A stretch of 64,000 bases of DNA from Elephas maximus indicus (lineage: Eukaryota > Chordata > Mammalia > Proboscidea > Elephantidae), in the NCBI RefSeq assembly GCF_024166365.1, contig NC_064834.1, positions 54,912,001 to 54,976,000 on the forward strand, written 5' to 3'. How positions within the stretch are numbered: position 1 is the first letter of the stretch; every line of letters starts with the position of its first letter. The notes beneath the pieces were generated by a model. The model was not told the origin of the DNA. It searched no databases and saw only the letters and a program-made list of their open reading frames with translations. The translations under genes and the position numbers were made by a program. Below, in pieces: positions 32,300 to 41,695 of this stretch.

Positions 32300-33480
32300 G
32301 GACTAGAAAGAGAATGAAAATGCAAGGGGGACTAGCTAATAAATGGCACTGGAACAATTGGCTAACCATTTGGAGAAAATATAAGCTGAATTCTTACCTC
32401 ATTTTTATGCCAAAATATATTCCAGATGGTTCAAAGATGTAAACATAAAAATTAAAATCATAAAAATCTTACCAGAAAAGGTAGGTGAATTTATACATAA
32501 TCAGGGACCAGGGAAGTCCTTTGTGAGCACAGCACAGAATTTAGTAGCCATGAAGGAGAAGATGGATAAGCTAGGCCTCAAAAAAAATAAGAAACTTCTG
32601 TGGGCAAAAATACCAATAAGCAAAGTAAAAAATAACAAACTGAAGAAAGTATTTGCCACCCCACACGTCACACAAAGGCCTATTTTCCCTCATTTGTAGG
32701 GGGTTCATATAAATCAGTAAAAAAGGTGAACAATCCCATAGAAAAACTGGCAAAGGATGCAGACAGGCTTTTCATAGAAAAAGAAAGACAAGTGCCTAAA
32801 AATCACACAAACATGCTAATTCTCATTCATCATTAAATTTGAACCTAAACAACTAGATGCCTTTTAAAACTTACAAAGTTGTTAGAAATGAACAGATTGA
32901 AAGCACCCAAAGTGGGTGAGGACTTAGGGAAACAGTCACTTTCATACTGATGTTTGGAGTACGAATTTGCAGGGTTCTTAAGGATAATTTGGTAACATCG
33001 ATCAAAACTTTAAATATAAAAAAATTAAATACATATATCATTTGACCTAGTAATTTCATAGCTCTGAATTTGTCGCATGGATAGATTTTCAGAGGTAGCC
33101 AAGATAAATAAATAAGGTTGTTCATTATAACTTTGTTTATAATGGCCAAAAAAAAAAAAAACAAAACCAAAAACTGGAAACAACCCAATTTCATCAACAG
33201 AAGACTCTTTTATAATTATAGCATAGCCATAAAATAGGACCTATGCAGCCAAGACAATGAAGCAAACCTGCGTGTGTTCATGTGAAAAGACCTCTAACAG
33301 ACTAAAAAAGCAGTTTCATATACTGTGCATAGCATAATTTATTTGTCTACCCAGCTAAAAAGATGCACATATGTAGAAATATTGATAAACGCATACAGCT
33401 TTTGAGAGAAGGGTACACAGAAAAATGTGGCTGGTTATTGCTGTCGGGTGGTTGAAAGAAGGAAGACTTTTACTTTCCAT
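32300..33480 (+). mobile_element. Old L1 (L1M) ORF2 3' part and 3' UTR
   Basis: AATGGCACTGGAACAATTGGC, GGTTCAAAGATGTAAACATAAAA, AAACTGGCAAAGGATGCAGACAGG and TTTATAATGGCCAAA follow L1 ORF2-end order. Many stops; no coding capacity. Ends are not sharp. Confidence 0.82.
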
Positions 33481-33687
33481 TTTAGACCTTTCCATGTGTT
33501 CGACTTTTCAGACAATGTGTATATATGGCTTTCATTTCTAAAAGATCAACTGAGGTTATCTGGGCAGTAGGTTAGTGAAATTTTAAATATGTTCCCATCT
33601 GTAAATAGATAAATACTATTATTAAAAATAGAATTAAAATATGATAGCTGACACAAAATAAAATAATAAAGTTCAAATCTTAAATTA

Positions 33688-34340
33688 AAAAAAATTTATT
33701 TATTGTGCTTTAGGTGAAAGTTTACAAATCAAGTCAGTCTCTCACACAAAAAGCCATACACACCCCACCATGCACCCCCAGCTGCTCTCTCCTTGATGAG
33801 ACACCACACTCCTCCTCTCCACCCTGTATTCCCCGTGTCCATTCAGCTAGCTCCTGTACCCCTCTTCCTTCTCCTCTTGTCACCAGATGGGTGTCACCCG
33901 CATAGTCTCATGTATCTGCTTGAGCCATGAAGCTCGCTCCTCACCAGCATCATTGTCTATCTTACAGTCTGGGCTAATTCCTGTCTGTAGAGTTGGTTTC
34001 AGGGATGGGTCCAATTGTGGGCTATTAAAGGGTTCCGGGGACCATGACTGTCAGGGTCCCTTCAGTCTCAGTCAGACCATTAAGTTTGGTCTTTTTGTGA
34101 GAATTTAAGATCTGCATCCCACTGTTCTCCTGCTCCATCAGGGACTCTCTGTTGTGTTCCCTGTTAGGGTGGGCAGTGATCGGTGGTAGCTGGGCACCAT
34201 CTAGTTTTTCAGGTCTCAGGCTGATGGAGTCTCTGGTTTATGTGGCCCTTTCTGTCTCTTGGGCTCACATTTACCTTTTGTCTTTGGTGTTCTTCATTCT
34301 CCTTTGCTCTAGGTGAAACCCTAATATTCTTCCTCACTTA
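33688..34340 (-). mobile_element. L1 3' end (second 3' UTR family), antisense
   Basis: TTATTGTGCTTTAGGTGAAAG, TTACAAATCAAGTCAGTCTC and CCATGACTGTCAGGGTCCC; the reverse complement of the copy at 49385-49846 for the outer part. The 5' limit is uncertain. Confidence 0.8.
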
Positions 34341-35195
34341 AAATTTTGGCCTTCACCCTGCAGAATACAGCATGTAGAAACTTTCCCTGATTCACCATAC
34401 ATTTCTAAACCCTTCTCAGAAGAAACTGGTAAACTGGTAATGGAATTCTAGTGCTACCTAGTAGTTAGTGGTCGGGAGGACAGGGAGAGAAGTGAGAGAG
34501 AAGGCAGGACGCAAGGCTGTTCTCTCTACTGAGAGAAACCTTCCCACAAGCCACCCTCACTGTGAAGAAAGGCTCACAGGGGGCGCCTTTGGGTGAAGGT
34601 CAGAACAGGCGAGCGCCCCAGCACCTCTCTTGGGAAAGGTAAGAGGAAGTGAGCTGTCACACTGCCAGCAGCAATGGGAGAAATGCCTGTTCCCTATTCT
34701 GAGTCTTGGGATGAAGGGTATTTGAAGTGATTTAAGACAACTAGCTTATTGGAGACGGGTCACCTGACTCCTATTTGTCTGTCAACTTTTTGCCATGAAG
34801 GCATTTTAACTTTTTATGTAGTCGTATTTATCGTGCTTTTCCTCTATGATTTTTTGGGTTTCGTAACATTCTTGGAAACATTTTCTTGTGAAGTAAAGGT
34901 CATTTAAAATATCTTCTGAGAGAAAAAAAGATGCTGGGGTGTTACAACCATTTTAAAAAAAAAAACCTTTTTTTAAAATTTCAGTTTTGTTATTTTAAAT
35001 CTATTCCGTGCTCATTAGTGGCTGTGTGCTCCCTGGCTAACTTCCAGAGTGCTGAGCCAAAACTCCTGTGAGTCTGAGGGCGTCTCTCAGGCAGGAAGGT
35101 ACTGGTCCAGGAACTCAGTGAGGAAGTCTCCTCTGCAACAGGCATGTCCTCAGGCTCAGAACTTGAGGGACTCTCCTCCTGGAGTGGGGAGCCAT
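34341..35195. other. Intergenic, no recognisable feature
   Basis: No gene or repeat assigned. Confidence 0.35.
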
Positions 35196-35970
35196 ATTAC
35201 AGGGATTTGGATTCAGACTACCCTAGGGCTGAACCTCAGCGCTCCATTTACCAGCTCCCAGGCAAGTGACTTCGCAGCCTCTGGTTTTTCATTTGTAAAA
35301 TGTTGTTGTTGTTAGGAGCTGTGGAGTGGATTCCAGCTCATAGTGACCCTGTGTACAACAGAACAAAACACTGCCCAGACCTGCGCCATCCTCACAATCG
35401 TTGTTATTCTTGAGCCCATTGTTGCAGCCACTGTGTCAATCCATCTCATTGAGGGTCTTCCTCTTTTTCGCTGACCCTCTACTTAACCAAGCATGATGTC
35501 CTTCTCCGGGGATTGATCCCTCCTGACAACATGTCCAAAGTATGTGAGACATAGTCTCGCCATCCTTGCTTCTAAGGAGCATTCTAGTTGTACTTCTTCC
35601 AAGTCAGATTTGTTTGTCCTTCTGGCAGTCCATGGTATATTCAATTCTTCAACACCATAATTCAAAGGCATCAATTCTTCTTCAGTTTTCCTTATTGATT
35701 GTCCAGCTTTCGCATGCATATGAGGCGATTGAAAACACCATGGCTTGGGTCAGGCACACCTTAGTCTTCAAGGAGATTTCTTTGCTTTTCAATACTTTAA
35801 AGAGGTCTTTTGCAGCAGATTTGCCCAATGTAATGTGTGTTTTGGGGATGTAATACGTACCTCACAGGGTTGTTGCCAGAATTAAATGAATTAATAATAC
35901 ACACGAAGTGCTTAGGCCAAGGCTGGCAGATATGACTAAGTGCTCTGTAAATATCACCTGTCACTATTCT
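35196..35970 (+). repeat. MIR SINE split by an RTE insertion
   Basis: Left part 35196-35301 (GGATTTGGATTCAGACTACC, CAGGCAAGTGACTTCGCAGCC, TTTTTCATTTGTAAAATG), right part 35848-35970 (GATGTAATACGTACCTCACAGGGTTGTTGCC, AAGTGCTTAGGCC). The RTE LINE tail lies in between. Confidence 0.85.
35302..35847 (-). mobile_element. RTE-clade LINE, 3' end, antisense
   Basis: TTGTTGTTGTTAGGAGCTG tail, then the reverse complement of the last ~180 codons of the RTE reverse transcriptase ORF; the minus-strand peptide WTARRTNKSDLEEVQLECSLEARMARL matches the full copy at 2741-4098. Older and more diverged than that copy, with frameshifts. Confidence 0.93.
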
Positions 35971-36202
35971 TTGAGCAAGTAGCTCTGGAATGGGTCAAGG
36001 GACGATAGACTTCTTCTCTGTCACTATTCCTGTTTCCCAGATGGGGTGCATGTGGGCCTCTTTGTGGCATGGGGCATTTTCCTCTCTGCTTCTTGCAGGG
36101 GCTCCCACCTGTCACTTCAAATGCAACCACAGGCGTGCTTGGCCTCACCCACAGGCACTATAGGCCCGATACTTAGGCCTCTGGACTTTTCAAGGATTAA
36201 AT

Positions 36203-36402
36203 ATTCAAGCACAATGGTTAAATGCTTGGCTACCAACAGAAAGGTTGGCAGTTTGAACTCACTCAGCAGCTCCGAGGGAGAAAGACCTGCTATCTGCTCC
36301 TGTAAACCTGTAAAGATTAAAAAAATTACAGCCTAGAAAATCCTATGGGGCAGTTCTACTCTGTCACATGACTCAATGGCACCTAATAACAACAACAATA
36401 GG
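36203..36402 (+). mobile_element. AfroSINE, long form with RTE-type tail
   Basis: AGCACAATGGTTAAATGC, GAAAGGTTGGCAGTTTGAACTC, AGGGAGAAAGACCTGC, ending GGCACCTAATAACAACAACA. Confidence 0.88.
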
Positions 36403-36436
36403 TTTCTCAAGGGCTTTCTTGAGACTGGAACAAACA

Positions 36437-36642
36437 TTGTTGTTATTGTTAGTTGTCGTTGAGTGGATTCTGACTCATGGCATCCTCATATGTGCAGGGT
36501 AGGACTGTTCCAAAAGGTTTTCAAGGTTGTGACCTTTCAGAAGCAGATCATTAGGCCTGTCTTCCAAGAGGCCTCTGGGTGGATTCGAACCGCCAGCCTT
36601 TCAGCTAATAGTCGAGTGTTTAACCATTTCTGTTACCCAGTG
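36437..36642 (-). mobile_element. AfroSINE-related, older subfamily, antisense
   Basis: TTGTTGTTATTGTTAGTTGTCG, TGTGACCTTTCAGAAGCAGATC, CCTCTGGGTGGATTCGAACC, ATAGTCGAGTGTTTAACC. Head-to-head with the copy at 36203-36402, making an inverted pair. Confidence 0.9.
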
Positions 36643-37267
36643 ACAGAAAAAACTTTACTGGCTCTATTACAATGTCAAAATAAAAATTAATAAATGTTTA
36701 AATGCCTACAAAACTCAATGTTGTATCAACTTCTTTAATTGTTGGATGTAGTACTCATAAAGATTTCATTATATTTGAAGACAATCGTAGGGTTTTCTCA
36801 CTTGTCAAGAAGTCTAGCACATACATGATTGCTTAGAAATCAAACTTGTTATAAATTCGATGAGTTCCTTGTCGTCCAATGATTCCAAAAGCTGAACTCA
36901 CAAAAATTCTTTCAAAACGTTTAAGGCAAGAAAGTTATGTTATTGTGGGTTGTGGTATATTTTAGTATATTTAACCTGATGGAGTAAGGCTCCAAAGAAA
37001 AGAGTTTGAGAGTCAATGAAGGTCTTACAATTGATCCTGGACCCAGGGGCTGCCTCTCAGAGGTCAAGTCTGTCTGTGGAGCAGAGGAAGGGGCTGGGGT
37101 CTTCTCCCTTACATCCACCTCCTGCCTTACCTTCCAGTATGACTAGCCCTGCTTGGGTGGCAGTCTGCACCTCTCCGCTCTTGCATGGTGTCCAGCTTTC
37201 CCCTGGGAAAGCCTACAAGCATTCTTTAAACATAATTCTCTCAACTAGAACATGTGTCCATATGGAG
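36643..37267. other. Intergenic, no recognisable feature
   Basis: No gene or repeat assigned. Confidence 0.35.
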
Positions 37268-37435
37268 CAGTTTCTCAAAGTGTGATCAATGAGTGACTTG
37301 TATCAGGTTCTATTGAACCAGAATCTCTAGGTGTGTTGCCTGGGAATCTGCATTTTAGTAAACTCCTCATCCCCACCCCACCCCTGGCAGATGATTCTGA
37401 CGCACACATAAGTCAGAAAATCCTTGGTCTAAATG
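37268..37435. mobile_element. MER5A-like hAT MITE
   Basis: CAGTTTCTCAAAGTGTGATC, AACCAGAATCTCTAGGTGTG, GGGAATCTGCATTTTAGTAAAC, CAGATGATTCTGACGCAC. Confidence 0.88.
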
Positions 37436-37444
37436 TGTGCGCTG

Positions 37445-37633
37445 CTTGGTAAAACAGAGGGTCAGCAAAAGAGAGGAAGACCCTCAACAAGACGGATTGA
37501 CACAGTGGCTGCAACAAAGTGCTCAAGCGTAACGATTGTGAGGATGGCGCAGGACCGGGCAGTGTTTCGTTCTGTTTTACATAGGGTCACTATGAGTTGG
37601 AACTGACTCAACGGCACCAAACAGCAACAACAA
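37445..37633 (+). mobile_element. RTE LINE 3' end, sense
   Basis: AGAGGAAGACCCTCAACAAG, GATTGACACAGTGGCTGC, GTTTCGTTCTGTTTTACATAGGG and GGCACCAAACAGCAACAAC, the last ~190 bp of the element annotated at 2741-4098. Confidence 0.92.
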
Positions 37634-37731
37634 ATGTGTGTGTACCCCAAGAGGAGGGCAAGATGACCCATTTTTAAGTTTAATTTATCTACTTAGTATA
37701 TATTTCATAAAATGCATAATATTAATATAGT

Positions 37732-37870
37732 GTTGTTGTTTTGTGCTGTCATGTCGATTTTCACTCATAGTGACCCCATGTGACAGAGAGAGAAAGCTCC
37801 ACAGGATTTTCTAGGCTGTAAGCTTTACCAGAGCAGATCGCCAGGTCTCTTCTCCTACAGAGCCGCTAGT
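37732..37870 (-). mobile_element. AfroSINE-related, truncated at the head, antisense
   Basis: TGTTGTTTTGTGCTGTCATG, ACCCCATGTGACAGAG, GTAAGCTTTACCAGAGCAGATCGCCAGG; the tRNA-like head is missing. Confidence 0.8.
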
Positions 37871-37902
37871 AGTACATATATAAGGAGCCCTGGTGGTGCA
37901 AA

Positions 37903-38072
37903 GGAAACCCTGGGGGCATGGTGGTTAAGCGCTATAGCTACTAACCTAAAGGTTGGCAGTTCAAATCCACCAGGTGCTCTTTGGAAACTCTATGGAACTG
38001 TTCTACTCTGTCCTATGGGGTCACTGTGAGTCAGAATCGACTTGACAGCAACAGGTTTGGTTTTTTTTGGTT
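37903..38072 (+). mobile_element. AfroSINE, short (HSP-like) form, nested copy A
   Basis: GGAAACCCTGGGGGCATGGTGG head, GTTGGCAGTTCAAATCC, tail TGAGTCAGAATCGACTTGAC and GGTTTGGTTTTTTTTGG. Flanked by GGTGGTGCAAA (37892-37902) and GGTGGTGTAAA (38073-38083). Confidence 0.94.
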
Positions 38073-38086
38073 GGTGGTGTAAACAG

Positions 38087-38246
38087 AGCCCTGGTGCCTG
38101 CCGCAGTGGGCAAGAGCTCAGGCTGCTAACCAAAAGGTCGGCAGTTTGAATCCACCAGTGGCTCTTTGGAAACCCTATGCAGCAGTTTTACTCTCTCCTA
38201 TAGGGTCACTATGAGTTAGAATTGACTCAATGACAACAGGGTTTTT
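38087..38246 (+). mobile_element. AfroSINE, short (HSP-like) form, nested copy B
   Basis: AGCCCTGGTGCCTGCCGCAG head, GTCGGCAGTTTGAATCC, tail TGAGTTAGAATTGACTCAATG. Flanked by GGTGGTGTAAACAG (38073-38086) and GGTGGTGCAAACAG (38247-38260). Confidence 0.94.
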
Positions 38247-38430
38247 GGTGGTGCAAACAGTTAAGTGCTCAGCTGCTAACCAAACCCACCCAGTGGCTCT
38301 GTGGGGGAAAGACCTGGCAATCTGCTTCTGTAAGGATTACAGCCAAGAAAACTCTATAGGCTACTCTTCCACATGGGGTTGCTATGAGTTGAAATTGACT
38401 CAATGGCACCTACCATAACAGTACATACAT

Positions 38431-38771
38431 AAAAATTATAAATAAATATAGATATAGTGGGGTGTATGCTTAAAAATTCATTAGTGCTTGGAGTGTATGA
38501 TAAAAAAAGTTTGGAGTCTAGAGCCAATGGCCCAGTGACACAAGCAGCATTTATTTAGATCTGCTGTGTGTTCAGCCCTCAGCCCTGCATTTAGTCCTGG
38601 GAGCTGGACTAGAGACTGGGAGGGAGACTGGGACTAGAATGCAAAAAATACGGGACAAGCTCCCCTATGGTGTCGGCCAGGTATATAGCTGGTGCTCAAT
38701 AAATTGTCCCTGGAGCAAGCAATGACTGAAGCTGAATCACAAACCAACTGGAAGGAATGCAGTATGGTACC
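38431..38771. other. Intergenic, no recognisable feature
   Basis: Weak ancient-repeat look near 38530-38720 (GTGCTCAATAAATTG). Not assigned. Confidence 0.35.
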
Positions 38772-39304
38772 TGTCATGGATTGAATTATGTCCCCCCGAA
38801 AATGTGTGTATCAATTTGGCTGGGCCATGATTCCCAGTATTGTGTGGTTGTCCTCCATTTTGTGATTGTAATTTTATGTTAAAGAGGATTAGGATGGGCT
38901 TGTAACACCCTTACTGAGGTCACATCCCTGATCTAACTTGAAGGGTTTCCCTGGGATGTGGTCTGCACCACCATTTATCCTACAAGAGATAAAAGGAAAA
39001 GGGAGCAAGCAGAGACAGGGGGACCTCATACCACCAAGAAAACAGTGCTGGGAGCAGAGTGCATCATTTGGACCCAGGGTTCCTGCACAGAGAAGCTCCT
39101 AGTCCAGAGGAAGACGGATGACAAGGACCTTCCTCCAGAGCCAACAGAGAGAGAAAGTCTTTCTCTGGAGCTGATGCCCTGAATTTGGACTTCAAGCCCA
39201 GTAGACTGTGAGAAAATAAATTTCTCTTTGTTAAAGCCATCCACTTGTGGTATTTCTGTTATAGCAGCACTAGATGACTAAGACAGAATTAGATGATTAA
39301 GACA
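38772..39304 (+). mobile_element. Solo LTR, ERVL-MaLR type
   Basis: Start TGTCATGGATTGAATTATG, end GATTAAGACA, with target duplication GTACC (38767-38771, 39305-39309). Same family as 1668-2184. The 3' terminus is duplicated in tandem (TAGATGACTAAGACA then TAGATGATTAAGACA). Fossil solo LTR. Confidence 0.9.
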
Positions 39305-39309
39305 GTACC

Positions 39310-40240
39310 CATTCCATGCTAAAATGGGTCACATAGAGAATTGTCCTATAGTTCAGAGGGAAGATCTGACCTCTGGGAAAACTTTGTGGAAAAGGTACTG
39401 CTGGGGTTCAAAGAAGGGAACTGACAAAGTGGGCTGGCCTGAGCAAGGCTCTGAGGCTGGTTAAATGGCTGTGTTGATAGATTAATTAAACCATGTCTTT
39501 ATTCGTTGATTCATTTACTAAGTATTTCTTAAGCATCTACTATGTCAGGCACTCTGGGACCTCCCCCTCCAACATGTCCAACTACCCCTGCAGTTCAGGT
39601 TACCTGAGGCAAGGCAAACCTGTCTAGGTTTTCTGTAGCCTGAATTAACTCTGGGCAGAGCCTTGGGGGCTGGGGAGGCTGCCATGTTATCTTGCCCAGC
39701 CTGGGGGTTGATGTGGCTGTTTCTCATTCTAAGATCCATTTCTTGACTGAGATGGAGGTGTCATTGTCATTGACTAGGGTAGTCTGAAGTTCAGGAGAGC
39801 TCAGCGTGGCCTAGATGAGCCCTACTCCTACCTCCCTGGTAAGGGATGGTTCTGGTGGCTGGCTCTGGACTTAGCACGCAAGAGCTCAGGGAAGGAAGAA
39901 AATAGACTCTCAATCAAATATTTCATTTTATCAGCATGGAGATTCTTCAAGACTTGAACAGGGAGGTGAAAAAGAAGGGGAAGAAGGAGGTCAACCAGGA
40001 GGAGATGGTATAAGCAAAATAGAGCAGAGAGGCAATAAGGAGAAAAAAAAAACAAGGGTAGAGAGAAGCAAAGAAGGTAAGGGAGACGGGCAGAGAGAAA
40101 AAAGGAGAGAGGGAGAAAGAAAGAAAGAGAGAAAAACAGACACCAACAGATGGGAGGAAGAAGAGAGAAAGGGAGAGTAGAGGTCAGTTGAAGGAGCCCC
40201 GGGACCCTGTGGGTCCCCACCTGGAGTCCTCCCTCTCCTC
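39310..40240. other. Intergenic; purine-rich tract at 39960-40190
   Basis: About 40030-40185 is almost purely A/G (AGAGAGGGAGAAAGAAAGAA type), a homopurine-homopyrimidine tract. A common ancient-repeat piece lies near 39490-39560. No gene is seen. Confidence 0.55.
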
Positions 40241-40263
40241 TGTGCTGGTATAAGCTCTCATAG

Positions 40264-40330
40264 CACCCATGCATGCACACACAAGCATGTACACTTACAC
40301 ACACAAATGTGCACACACTGACACCCACCC
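40264..40330. repeat. CA-rich simple tract
   Basis: Imperfect CACACACAAGCATGTACAC and CACACACAAATGTGCACACAC run. Confidence 0.7.
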
Positions 40331-40843
40331 CCTCCGGCATCACCCTCAGGATCTGCACTGCTTCCAGGGTTGTCACAGTGACAGGTGCTGTAGCACCACC
40401 TTGTGGGTATTTATAGCTTCCGTTGAAGCCGCCAAAATGGAGACTTCATCTAGTTCCTGTCTTCCTTGCAATTGTCCTCTCCTTCTTCCCTTCCAGGATA
40501 AGAATAGAAAGGGCCACATTTCTGCCTCCTGGCAGCTACCTAGTGAAGGAAGTGTTGGAGGTCTAGAGGGTTCTGTCCAACTTCGAGAGGACAGGAGAGG
40601 AGGGTGCTGGAGTTCTTTGATCTTCTGACCTGCCAGGACAGCTCCTGCCGAGAAAGGGTTTCTGGAGCACAGAAGCCCTTAGAGGGGTCACTATCAGCTT
40701 CTCTGGGCCCCATGCAGCCACAACCACTTCTTCCAGGTCCTTACTTGGCCAGAGACTTGCACCCAGTTTGTACTTAATAATGGTAAGCCCATGTCTTCTC
40801 CCACAGGGCATTGCTCCCTACCCTCCCTGGTCCTCCTGCTAAT

Positions 40844-41019
40844 AAGGGCTGGGACTAGGGTGAGGCCAGGGAAGAGGCCTAGGATGCAACATTTAAGGAG
40901 ACACAAACTCTCAGGCTCGTGCAAGTGCAGTGCTGGCACTTGCACGAGCCTGAGAGTGAGTGCCTCCTTAAATTTTGCTCCAAGGGTGTCTCGCCTGCCT
41001 CACCCTAGTCCCAGCTCTT
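40844..41019. repeat. Long inverted repeat (85-nt arms, 7-nt loop)
   Basis: Left arm 40844-40928 and right arm 40936-41019 are reverse complements of each other. The inner ~22 bp (TCTCAGGCTCGTGCAAGTGC) and outer ~22 bp (GCTGGGACTAGGGTGAGGC) match perfectly or nearly so; the middle is less well matched. The loop is AGTGCTG. It does not match a SINE, MITE or LTR family that I recognise. It could fold as a hairpin in either RNA strand or as a cruciform. It may be a foldback element, a local inverted duplication or a small-RNA precursor; sequence alone does not decide. Confidence 0.92.
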
Positions 41020-41483
41020 TTGCTACTCCTGTTATCCCCTCCATCTTCTTGGGGCAGGGAGAGCATCTGTCCTGGCTCAGCTCCTTGTCCCTGATAGCTC
41101 TCAGCTTCCTTTGGAGCTCCCTGGGCTCAAGCTGTCCTGTTTCTCATGCCCCGCCGTACAGAGTCCTGTCTGCTGCCTCTGGACTTCTCAGGTGGTATCC
41201 TGTTCTGGCCCCTTCCACCCTGCTTCCCTATGATCTTCATCTCTCCCCTGCTTTGCCCACAGCCCCAGCTTTGGGCCACAAGAGGCTTGTGATGTCCCTG
41301 CTGTCCCTTACCTTTGGGGCCTTTCCCCCATGTCCCTACCCTTGCTTCAGCTCCTCCTCCCTGGGTGGGGGATGGGTGGGACTACTCAAAAAAGGGTCCT
41401 CACCATCCCCCCCAGAAACTGTTTGCAAATCCTTCCAAGGACCTTGCTCTTCACACACACTTCGGGGGAATTAGTCTCTTCTT
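41020..41483. other. Intergenic, no recognisable feature
   Basis: The open frame on the plus strand at 40791-41474 runs through the hairpin and has no domain or splice support. Confidence 0.35.
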
Positions 41484-41550
41484 TTACTCTGTCCTATAGG
41501 GTCTCTATGAGTCGGAATCAACTCGACGGCAGTGGGTTTGGTTTTTTGGT
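41484..41550 (+). mobile_element. AfroSINE tail, 5'-truncated
   Basis: TTTACTCTGTCCTATAGGGTC, TATGAGTCGGAATCAACTCG, GGCAGTGGGTTTGGTTTTTTGG: only the last ~65 bp, but nearly undiverged. Confidence 0.9.
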
Positions 41551-41634
41551 ATACAGAGTCCCCAGATTTATTCTGCTCATGAAAGGCCCTATGCCTGTGG
41601 CAGCGCACAGTGACCTCATTCTGGTAGATTTCAG

Positions 41635-41695
41635 AGGGTGTGTAAGTGTGTGTGAGTGTATGTGTGTGTGTGTGAAGGTGTATGCTTGTGTAGAC
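41635..41695. repeat. TG-rich microsatellite
   Basis: GTGTGTAAGTGTGTGTGAGT and GTATGTGTGTGTGTGTGAAGG. Confidence 0.8.

Larger units (their letters stand above)
37882..38419 (+). mobile_element. AfroSINE (long form) hosting two younger SINEs
   Basis: Outer copy with target duplication AGTACATATAT (37871-37881) / AGTACATACAT (38420-38430). Its head AAGGAGCCCTGGTGGTGCAAA (37882-37902) continues at 38247-38419 (GGTGGTGCAAACAGTTAAGTGC to GGCACCTACCATAAC). Two short-form SINEs interrupt it at the same site. Confidence 0.93.

Noticed and set aside
40791-41474. 227-codon open frame spanning the long hairpin
   Set aside because: It reads straight through an inverted repeat with no domain; coding constraint would be hard to reconcile with the palindrome.
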